Made by a program: the position numbers and the translations under genes | Part shown: positions 7,908-13,913 of the stretch, piece by piece | Layout of the letters: each line of letters begins with the position of its first letter | How positions within the stretch are numbered: the stretch's first letter is position 1 | The notes under the pieces: generated by a model | The model's input: only the letters and a program-made list of their open reading frames with translations | Told to the model about the DNA's origin: nothing | The model's database searches: none | Assembly: GCA_050260415.1 (NCBI GenBank) | Contig: JBLNCE010000043.1 | Span: 1-17,663, forward strand | Direction: 5' to 3' | Length of the DNA stretch: 17,663 nucleotides | Source of the DNA: JBLNCE01 sp050260415 | Lineage (GTDB): Bacteria > Bacillota > UBA4882 > JAAYXC01

Positions 7908-9131
7908 CTAGAGCGTCAGTGCGGCATAGGTCAGCGTACCGAGGTAAAACAGCACCATGGCCGTATGCACGGGCCATCCGATCCATCTCGACACGGTATA
8001 TTCGGGCGTGCGCTCACCGAACCTGCGCGCGCGGCGCAGAACGAGGATCGGAAGGAGGGCAATCAGGACGCCGCCCACCGCACCGGCCGCCTCGACCAGC
8101 TCGACAAAGCCGAAGAGACGGCCGAGGATGATCGCCATGGAGGGCAGGATGGTGATGGCAAAGGCCAACAGACGGTAGCCTGGATGCCACTCGGAGGGGA
8201 AACGCAGCAGGTCTACGATATTGGTGAGTATGGCGCCGGCCGTCCCCCAAAACGAGGTCAGCAAGGCGAAAAAGGCGAAGCAGTTGGCGATCAGAAAGCC
8301 CGCGGTACCGAGCGCTCTACCCCATGACACGGTGGCCACCTCGGCCATCTCCTGGGGAGGGACCAGCGCAAACACGGAAAGAGGCACGACGATCGAAAAA
8401 GCGAGGTTGATCAGGAGCGCGTGCCGGATCACCCTCGGGATTGAACGTGGTTCGTGGGCCAGGCCGCGGACGATCTCCGGGACGGTGGCCTGCGACATGC
8501 AGGTAAAAACCGCCACGGGCAGGATGGGAAGAAAAGTCCCGCCGTCGAAGCGAATGAACAACCGAGCCGGATCCGCCTGGCGGCTGCCCAGCGAGATGAC
8601 GGTCAAGAGAAGCAGCGCCATTCCCATGGCGATGCTGGCGAGCTTCTGGGCAAAACCGGTCGTCTTGAGCCCCAACCAGACCACGGCCAATCCCGGTAGG
8701 AGGAACAGCGCCTGGGCCGCCCGTCCGCTGATGCCCGTGACGGCCGCTAAAGCCTCCGCGCCGCCGAGAACATAGGCCGTAAGGGTAGGTATGGCGACGC
8801 CGATGGTGACGAACGAGAGAAACCACAGGTAGAACACGCTGGCGCGGCCGCGGAAGAGATATGTTCGAAAAAGGCCGACCAACTGAGTGACGGCAGGTGT
8901 CCGCAGCATGGCTTCGGCCACGTAGAGATGCGAGAGGAGGGAAAAGGCGGTGGCCATGAGACAGGCGAGGACAGCGCCTCCGTAACCCGCATGACGGGCG
9001 GCGAACGGGAGTGCGAGAATCGCTGCGCCGACGTTCGTGCCGACCAGGTAGGCGGTCGCCTCAAGCGGTGTCAGCCGCTTGAAGTGCAGGTTCGTCTGGG
9101 TCAAAGCCACGGATCCCTGCTGTAGAGCCAA
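7908..9131 (-). CDS. aromatic amino acid permease-like transporter (HAAAP/APC superfamily)
   Basis: A membrane protein of about 407 residues with some eleven helices. The first helix carries YLVGTNVGAAILALPFAARHAGYGG, split here as VGTNVGAAILALP then FAARHAGYGG, which is the signature of the hydroxy/aromatic amino acid permeases (TyrP, Mtr, TnaB) and related APC proteins. Later helices include TCMSQATVPEIVRGL and ANCFAFFALLTSFWGTAGA. It should import an amino acid, probably with a proton; the substrate is not known. TTG 9131 is chosen because AAGGAG lies five bases upstream. The same frame reads upstream to 9251 in protein-like sequence, so the true N-terminus may lie at an ATG at 9267 in another frame. 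It lies between the Cof-type phosphatase and the GNAT gene in the ilvD unit. Confidence 0.82.
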   Translation of the reverse strand: MALQQGSVALTQTNLHFKRLTPLEATAYLVGTNVGAAILALPFAARHAGYGGAVLACLMATAFSLLSHLYVAEAMLRTPAVTQLVGLFRTYLFRGRASVFYLWFLSFVTIGVAIPTLTAYVLGGAEALAAVTGISGRAAQALFLLPGLAVVWLGLKTTGFAQKLASIAMGMALLLLTVISLGSRQADPARLFIRFDGGTFLPILPVAVFTCMSQATVPEIVRGLAHEPRSIPRVIRHALLINLAFSIVVPLSVFALVPPQEMAEVATVSWGRALGTAGFLIANCFAFFALLTSFWGTAGAILTNIVDLLRFPSEWHPGYRLLAFAITILPSMAIILGRLFGFVELVEAAGAVGGVLIALLPILVLRRARRFGERTPEYTVSRWIGWPVHTAMVLFYLGTLTYAALTL

Positions 9132-9290
9132 AGGAGCTCCTTCTCCGCGCAAGCGATACGAAGCAAACTCGTGCCGCCGCCCTCCATCGTCGTCGAAGAC
9201 GCCGTGGATGAAGCGTTGCTCGGGTAAGTCTAGGGTACAGAATGACTTCTTTGGTCAACTTCGCCATCGTCAGTTGGAACTCCTGCTTTC

Positions 9291-10094
9291 CTAACCCGCG
9301 GCCAGGAGTTCCTCGACCACCAGCGCCAATCCGTCCTCATCGTTGGCGGGCGCGATGCGCTTGGCCGCGGCCTTGGCCTTAGGGTCGCCGTTGGCCATGG
9401 CGATGCCGAGAGCGACCTGTGCCAGGAGCGCGGCGTCATTCTCCGCGTCGCCAAAGGCCAAGGCCCGTGTGAGACGGGTACCGAGAACCCGGCAGACCAT
9501 CTCCGCCGCCGCGGCCTTGCTGGACCCGGCGGGCAGAATCTCCAGCCACGGCGTACCCGGCGCCGAGGTTACAAGGTCGATCCGTCCCGGCAGGGCGGCC
9601 AGGAGAGCGCCGGCTAGTTTGGCGTGCTTTTCGGGCTCGCATGCGGCCAGAAGCTTGTGGACGCCGTCCGCTAAGGCCCCGTCAAGGTCCAGGTCATCAC
9701 GCAAGCCCCATCCGTCGCGCTGCGCCACCGAGAATAGCTCGCTCTCCAACTCGCCCGCCAGGCGATCGTTCGCCTCGCACAGGATATTGACCACCCCGCC
9801 CCGGCGAAGAACATCTACCGCGGCGCCGGCATCGGCGGGTGTCAGGCGGTTTTCCCAGAGCACACCGCCGTCCGGAGCGCTGCTTATATACGCCCCGTTA
9901 TAACAGATCGCGGGCCCCCCGAGCGCCAGATCCCGCTGGTATCGGCGGACCATCCGCGGCGGCCGGCCGCTGGCCAGCACGACGTGGATCCCCCGCGCGG
10001 CCAGATCGCGCACGGCGGCTCGAGCGCGGGGGCTAACCTCGCAGGCTGAGTTCAAAAGGGTACCGTCAAGGTCGATGAAGGCCAGATCGAACAT
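9291..10094 (-). CDS. Cof-type HAD-superfamily phosphatase
   Basis: The 267 residues carry all HAD motifs: FIDLDGTLL with nucleophile Asp8 and acid/base Asp10, the motif-II Ser in LASGRPPRMV (near 40-49), a Lys in GSSKAAAAEM, and motif IV GDAENDAALL near the C-terminus. The large insert between motifs II and III is the C2B cap of the Cof/YidA group, which dephosphorylates sugar phosphates, flavin nucleotides or similar metabolites in the cytoplasm. The substrate cannot be deduced. Start 10094 has AAAGGAG five bases upstream. The gene begins 32 nt after ilvD, so it shares that promoter. The stop TAG is at 9291-9293. The 159 nt to the permease contain an ATG-led frame starting 24 nt downstream. 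Confidence 0.88.
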   Translation of the reverse strand: MFDLAFIDLDGTLLNSACEVSPRARAAVRDLAARGIHVVLASGRPPRMVRRYQRDLALGGPAICYNGAYISSAPDGGVLWENRLTPADAGAAVDVLRRGGVVNILCEANDRLAGELESELFSVAQRDGWGLRDDLDLDGALADGVHKLLAACEPEKHAKLAGALLAALPGRIDLVTSAPGTPWLEILPAGSSKAAAAEMVCRVLGTRLTRALAFGDAENDAALLAQVALGIAMANGDPKAKAAAKRIAPANDEDGLALVVEELLAAG

Positions 10095-10126
10095 GCCGAC
10101 TCCTTTGGTTTTAATCGAGGGTCTTC

Positions 10127-11785
10127 TTATTCGACGATCGCCCCCGTATTGGCCGATCGGACCATCCTGGCATAACGCGCCAGATAGCCCCGATCGATCT
10201 TGGGCGCCGGTGGTCGCCAAGCCGCCCGGCGGCGCTGCAGTTCGGCCTCATCCACGAGGAGGTCGAGCGACCGGCCGGGGATGTCGAGTGCGATCCTGTC
10301 GCCCTCCTGTACCAGGGCGATAAGTCCGCCCTCCATGGCCTCGGGCGAGACGTGGCCTACCGACGCGCCCCAGCTGGCGCCGGAGAAACGTCCGTCCGTA
10401 ATGAGCGCCACCTGTTTGGAGAGACCCATGCCGGCGATGGCGGAGGTCGGCGAGAGCATCTCCTGCATCCCCGGGCCGCCTTTCGGACCTTCGTACCTGA
10501 TCACGACCATGTCGCCGGGCACGATCGCGCCGCCGACGATCGCGGCAAAGGCCTCGTTTTCGCCGTCAAAGACGCGCGCCCGGCCCGTAAACCGCAGCAT
10601 GGAAGGATCGACCCCGCTCTGTTTGACCACCGCACCGTCCGGGGCCAGGTTGCCGAAGAGGATCGCCAGGCCGCCCTCGGCGTGGTACGGATCGGCAAAG
10701 GGTCTGATCACGCCGTTATCACGCACCCGCGCCTGGGCGAGATTCTCCGCCACTGTCCGACCGGTCACGGTCGACAGACTCCCATCGATCAAACCCTGGT
10801 CCGCGAGGGTCTTCATGACCGCTTGGATGCCGCCGGCCGCGTCAAGGTCTTGGATGTGATGCGTGCCGGCGGGCCGGAGGTGGCACAGATGCGGGGTCCG
10901 GCGGCTTAGCTCGTTGATCATGTTCAGGTCGATCCTGAGCCCGACCTCGTGAGCGATGGCCGGCAGATGCAGGACGGTATTGGTGGAACCGCCGATGGCC
11001 ATATCGACGGTGAGCGCGTTGCGGAAGGCCGCTTCCGTCAAGATCTGCCGCGGCCGGAGGTCCCGCTCGATCAAGGCCATGACGGCCATGCCGGCCGCTT
11101 TGGCCAGCCGGACCCGCCCCGCGTCCACGGCGGGGATGGTGCCGTTGCCGGGCAGCCCCAGCCCGAGCGCCTCGGTCATGCAGTTCATGGTGTTGGCGGT
11201 GAACATCCCCGCGCAGGAGCCGCAGCCCGGACAGGCCGTGTTCTCCAGTTCGTCCAGGTCCGCCTGCTCGATCTTGCCGGCGGCCAGCGCGCCCACGCCC
11301 TCGAAGACCGAGTTGAGGTCCGCCCGCCGCCCGCGGTAGTCGCCGGCCAGCATGGGCCCGCCCGAGACCACCACGGTGGGCAGATTGAGTCGGCCCGCCG
11401 CCATGAGCATCCCGGGGATAATCTTGTCGCAGTTCGGGATCATGACCAAGCCATCAAATGGATGCGCCGTGGCCATGATCTCGATCGAATCCGCGATCAG
11501 TTCCCGGCTGGCGAGGGAGTACTTCATCCCCTCGTGCCCCATGGCGATGCCGTCGCAGACGCCGATGACCGGGAACTCGATCGGCGTGCCGCCCGCCATC
11601 CTGATCCCCGCCTTGACCGCGCTCGCGATGGTGTCGAGGTGGATATGGCCCGGAACGACCTCGTTCTGGGCGTTGACCACCCCAACCAGAGGCCGCGCCA
11701 GTTCCGCGTCGGTATAACCCATCGCTTTGAAGAGCGACCGGTGGGGCGCCTGTTTCAATCCTGACTTTGCCATCTCGCTGCGCAT
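10127..11785 (-). CDS. ilvD: dihydroxy-acid dehydratase
   Basis: IlvD dehydrates 2,3-dihydroxy-isovalerate and its methyl homologue to the 2-oxo acids used for valine, leucine and isoleucine. The 552 residues equal the family length. Signatures seen are VCDGIAMGHEGMKYSL (76-91), NCDKIIPGMLMA (118-129), NTACPGCGSCAGMF (182-195) and GRFSGASWGASVGHVSPEA near the C-terminus. Where [2Fe-2S] enzymes have a Cys in PCNxHL, this one has PGHIHL, as E. coli IlvD does, so an oxygen-sensitive [4Fe-4S] cluster is likely (inference). ATG 11785 is supported by a G-rich site, GGGGGT, about eight bases upstream and by homology starting at MRSEMAKSGL; the frame continues to 12022 but that part is leader. No other ilv or leu genes are present; the gene heads a unit with a phosphatase, a permease and an acetyltransferase. 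Confidence 0.95.
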   Translation of the reverse strand: MRSEMAKSGLKQAPHRSLFKAMGYTDAELARPLVGVVNAQNEVVPGHIHLDTIASAVKAGIRMAGGTPIEFPVIGVCDGIAMGHEGMKYSLASRELIADSIEIMATAHPFDGLVMIPNCDKIIPGMLMAAGRLNLPTVVVSGGPMLAGDYRGRRADLNSVFEGVGALAAGKIEQADLDELENTACPGCGSCAGMFTANTMNCMTEALGLGLPGNGTIPAVDAGRVRLAKAAGMAVMALIERDLRPRQILTEAAFRNALTVDMAIGGSTNTVLHLPAIAHEVGLRIDLNMINELSRRTPHLCHLRPAGTHHIQDLDAAGGIQAVMKTLADQGLIDGSLSTVTGRTVAENLAQARVRDNGVIRPFADPYHAEGGLAILFGNLAPDGAVVKQSGVDPSMLRFTGRARVFDGENEAFAAIVGGAIVPGDMVVIRYEGPKGGPGMQEMLSPTSAIAGMGLSKQVALITDGRFSGASWGASVGHVSPEAMEGGLIALVQEGDRIALDIPGRSLDLLVDEAELQRRRAAWRPPAPKIDRGYLARYARMVRSANTGAIVE

Positions 11786-11972
11786 CGCTATAACCCCCGT
11801 TTCGTGAAATATAAGAGCATGCCGTTTGTCCCGGCGGGGCGCGCAGGCCGTGCGCCCCTTCGGAGAACGCCTTTCTTTTTGCATGGGGCAGGTGCTGAAC
11901 CAGCGCTCCTGCAGAAGACCGGTGAGGAACAACGGCTGATAATCGCTTTTGCCTCTTGCCTGTTTTTGAATT
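11786..11972 (-). promoter_or_regulatory. long ilvD leader with two hairpins
   Basis: About 187 nt separate the predicted transcription start from the ilvD ATG. Two stem-loops are visible: 11888-11912 (GCAGG..CCTGC with an inner GCTG/CAGC) and 11836-11858 (GGGGCGC..GCGCCCC). Neither is followed by a T-run on the minus strand, so no intrinsic terminator is formed. The T-box core AGGGTGGNACCGCG is absent. The ilvD frame is open through the leader and no separate branched-chain-rich leader peptide was found. Whether it regulates is unknown. Confidence 0.35.
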
Positions 11973-11978
11973 ATGTCC

Positions 11979-12007
11979 ATCATATCAGAGGCCGATGGCC
12001 GGTGCAA
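11979..12007 (-). promoter_or_regulatory. sigma-70-type promoter for the ilvD unit
   Basis: On the minus strand TTGCAC (12002-12007) is followed after exactly 17 nt by TATGAT (11979-11984). This is one mismatch from consensus at each of one or two key positions and has ideal spacing. Transcription should start near 11972 and run leftward into ilvD. It would serve ilvD, the HAD phosphatase and probably the permease and GNAT genes. Confidence 0.7.
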
Positions 12008-12036
12008 CCTATAGTGTTGCATGAGGGAGACTTTTA

Positions 12037-12081
12037 ATGAGGAAACGGTTATTGGCCGGGGATGAAGAGCATGAGCGCTAA
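12037..12081 (+). CDS. possible 14-residue short ORF, or the start of a destroyed gene
   Basis: ATG 12037 follows GAGGGAG at a spacing of seven bases, which is a good ribosome binding site, and reads MRKRLLAGDEEHER before TAA 12079-12081. No partner frame gives a longer credible product because the repeat patch begins within 70 nt. It lies just upstream of, and divergent from, the ilvD promoter. It may be the surviving 5' end of a gene lost when the repeats arrived, or chance. Confidence 0.25.
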   Translation: MRKRLLAGDEEHER

Positions 12082-12208
12082 AATGGTTCCGGAGAGATCG
12101 CGTATTTTCCGGGATCAGTGTTGGGTCGACGTATTGGATCTCACCTCACCCCTGCGTCCCATATGCGCTAACTTTAGTCTTCTTACCACGCCTAACTGGT
12201 CTTTCCGC

Positions 12209-12250
12209 GGAATCGGAATCGGTATCGGTATCGGTATCGGTATCGCTATC
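12209..12250. repeat. hexameric tandem repeat GGAATC/GGTATC
   Basis: Seven contiguous 6-bp units are seen: GGAATC twice, GGTATC four times, then GCTATC. The inverted form, GATTCC-GATACC-GACCCC, occurs at 12302-12319, so a transcript or single strand could fold into a long imperfect hairpin across 12209-12319. Reading either strand gives low-complexity peptide (GIGIG or DSDTD), which is not taken as coding. A related GATCGGAATCGG string lies near 2985-2997. Confidence 0.85.
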
Positions 12251-12363
12251 GAAATTGATACCGCTATACTCGATATCCTCGACAAAAAAACCTTCGACCC
12301 CGATTCCGATACCGACCCCGATCTCAGTCTTTTTCACCTAAGTCAGCGCTTATGCCCCTGTGT

Positions 12364-12386
12364 CCCCTCTCCTTCGAGGAGAGGGG
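12364..12386. repeat. perfect 10-bp stem hairpin
   Basis: CCCCTCTCCT (12364-12373), loop TCG, AGGAGAGGGG (12377-12386). No T-run follows on either strand, so it is an unlikely terminator. It resembles the common intergenic CCTCTCC/GGAGAGG repeats scattered in many genomes. Confidence 0.7.
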
Positions 12387-12457
12387 AATTGGTTGAGAGT
12401 GCCGGGGTGAGTTCGGTGGGGATTGTAGCGGATTGGGTCGGGATCGGCATTCGGGCA

Positions 12458-12482
12458 GGGCGCAATATATAGCGCCCCTACA
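12458..12482. repeat. palindrome with TGTAGGGGCGC-type end
   Basis: GGGCGC and GCGCCC (12458-12463 and 12472-12477) flank an AT core, AATATATA, and the right arm continues CCCCTACA (12475-12482). The minus-strand reading begins TGTAGGGGCGC, the terminal sequence of a familiar class of short palindromic intergenic elements. A half copy of the same end is at 13620-13630. The TAG that closes the DUF3024-like remnant is supplied by this element. Confidence 0.5.
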
Positions 12483-12738
12483 CAGGAATGGTAATCGTCC
12501 TTATAAAGCGTTGCCTGGAGGACCAACCCCAGAAGATGCACGTCGGATCGGCGTCCACTTCTTTCAGGAGGGCGTCGAGATCCTTATTGGGCTCAAGGCC
12601 GTAGTATTCATGCCACTTGGAGTTGCGGTCGGCGCAATATAGCGTCCAGACGCGAGTTTCCTCGTCGAAGCGGAACTGGGCGATGACGGTCGACTGCTTA
12701 CTTCCCCCCGGCCAATCTCTCGATCCTCCGCTTGACAT
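12478..12738 (-). pseudogene. truncated DUF3024-like gene
   Basis: The segment VIAQFRFDEETRVWTLYCAD, then RNSKWHEYYGLEP, then LLKEVDADPTCIFWG matches the C-terminal half of small DUF3024 proteins, which usually have about 110 residues and end in FWG. Here the N-terminal half is missing: upstream of residue STVIAQ the frame runs into the 3' end of the metallo-beta-lactamase-fold gene, and the only ATG (12738) overlaps that gene by 41 nt without a usable ribosome binding site. The C-terminus has an extra 15 residues and its stop lies in the 12458-12482 palindrome. Both ends therefore look damaged. The function of the family is unknown. A short translated product coupled to the upstream gene cannot be excluded. 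Confidence 0.55.
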
Positions 12739-13453
12739 CCTCCCGGTACAGCCCGCCGTGATAGCAAAACACCGTCTCCACGTCGTACTTCGCCAGCTTT
12801 TGCAGCGACTTTTTGGCCGCATTCTTGTCAATGGTCAGGAATTCCGGCGCCGGTACGAGCCGGCCGTCATCGGTCACGATCAGAGCGTCTCCGGCGATCA
12901 GCGTCTTGCTCCGCGCATGGTAGAGGCAGAGATGCCCTGGGGAGTGGCCCGGGGTATGGATGACCGTGACGCCGCCCGCATAGGGCAGCACCTCGCCGTC
13001 GGCCGGCGTGCGGTCCACCGTGACGCCGAGGTTTCGATAGTTGGCGCGCAGATTCCCGCAGAGCGCCTGCATCTGCTCCCGCCTCTCCCCCGTGAGCGAA
13101 TCCAGTCGGGCTTCCATCTGGCTCAGCCTGATCGGCGGCAACTCAGCTTGAATATACGGCTTTTCCCCGGCGCCAGCAAGCACTTCGATGCGGTGTGGAG
13201 CCTCCTTTAGCAGACCGGCCAAGCCGCCGGCATGGTCCATATCGCTGTGCGTGACGATTATCATATCAAACCTGGCAAAAGGCACACCCGCCTGCTCGAT
13301 GGCGGCGCGCACCAACGGCTGCTGCCCGGGGAAGCCCGTGTCCACCAGCAGCGCCGCCTCCTCGTCAAAGAAGAGCGCGGGATGGATGACGGTGGGGACA
13401 TCGGCCAAGACGGCCGGGATTTCGAGCATTGCCAAGCCCGGGGCGACGTGCAT
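12698..13453 (-). CDS. metallo-beta-lactamase-fold hydrolase
   Basis: The 251-residue cytoplasmic protein has the two-metal hydrolase fold. Seen are THSDMDHAGG (His69, Asp71, Asp73, His74), HTPGHSPGHLCLYH in the middle, the bridging Asp in LIAGDALIV, and the last His in CYHGG. The first motif is HxDxDH, not the usual HxHxDH; this variant occurs in some family branches, so activity is still likely. The substrate is unknown; glyoxalase II, lactonase or thioesterase activity are all possible. Start 13453 is set by GGGGAG about eight bases upstream, and a strong promoter lies at 13485-13513. It is followed directly by the DUF3024 remnant. Confidence 0.88.
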   Translation of the reverse strand: MHVAPGLAMLEIPAVLADVPTVIHPALFFDEEAALLVDTGFPGQQPLVRAAIEQAGVPFARFDMIIVTHSDMDHAGGLAGLLKEAPHRIEVLAGAGEKPYIQAELPPIRLSQMEARLDSLTGERREQMQALCGNLRANYRNLGVTVDRTPADGEVLPYAGGVTVIHTPGHSPGHLCLYHARSKTLIAGDALIVTDDGRLVPAPEFLTIDKNAAKKSLQKLAKYDVETVFCYHGGLYREDVKRRIERLAGGK

Positions 13454-13484
13454 TGAAATTACTCCCCAAGGTTTCGCTGAAGGT

Positions 13485-13513
13485 TTAATAGCATTTTTCG
13501 GGCGAGGTGTCAA
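13485..13513 (-). promoter_or_regulatory. strong promoter for the metallo-hydrolase gene
   Basis: On the minus strand the perfect -35 TTGACA (13508-13513) is separated by exactly 17 nt from TATTAA (13485-13490), which is preceded by TG one base upstream (extended -10). This leaves a short leader of about 25 nt to ATG 13453, containing the GGGGAG ribosome binding site. It is the best promoter in the window. Confidence 0.85.
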
Positions 13514-13913
13514 GGGGGGCTGATCGGGGCCGGCGTCAGGGCAGGGCGTAGCATCCAGCCTTCGTAGCCGTTTTGACGATATTCATGGACTATCGGTTAC
13601 TACGGCGGAGTAGGCCGCTGCGTCCCTACAAGAGAACGGCTCTCACGTGGTATGATTTCCGTGGGACCCGCAATTTGACCCCATGTTAGCGGTTGATGGC
13701 CTACCTTGACGCCAAGGGCTTTCTTGGGCCGGGCTTCGCGGGAGCCCTCATTCTATCTTTCTTTTAGAGAGAGAAACGAACTGTCGGGTACTGGGGTACG
13801 GGGATGGAGGCGCCTGCTGGATCGATGGGTGGAAGACTTAAAATTCAATACTCAACACTTACCCCAGCCCTCCCCCACTCATACCCGACCCCGGGACAGG
13901 CATACTATGCATC
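13514..13913. other. 400-nt intergenic region without a supported gene
   Basis: The region separates the divergent metallo-hydrolase and penicillin-binding protein genes. No frame with a ribosome binding site or family resemblance was found. It contains GCGTCCCTACA at 13620-13630, the inverse of a TGTAGGGACGC element end, and TTGACG/TTGACC strings without matching -10 boxes. No clear promoter for the downstream gene was found. Confidence 0.6.

Larger units (their letters stand above)
12147..12413. repeat. mobile-repeat-like patch bounded by similar sequence
   Basis: CCCCTGCGTCCC at 12149-12160 and CCCCTGTGTCCC at 12355-12366 are near-identical direct copies. CTCACC (near 12140) and GGGGTGAG (12404-12411) are roughly inverted. 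The interior holds the hexamer repeat and the 10-bp hairpin. The arrangement looks like a non-coding intergenic repeat (MITE-like) with a second repeat type set inside it. No transposase is present. Confidence 0.4.

Noticed and set aside
11786..11972. T-box riboswitch or attenuator in the ilvD leader
   Set aside because: No T-box core sequence, no T-run after either hairpin, no leader peptide.
11786..12022. 79-residue N-terminal extension of ilvD
   Set aside because: Covers the promoter and leader; IlvD similarity starts at ATG 11785, which has its own G-rich site.
12209..12319. CRISPR-like array, or coding of GIGIG / DSDTD peptides
   Set aside because: Units are 6 bp with no spacers; the peptides are low-complexity products of the DNA repeat.
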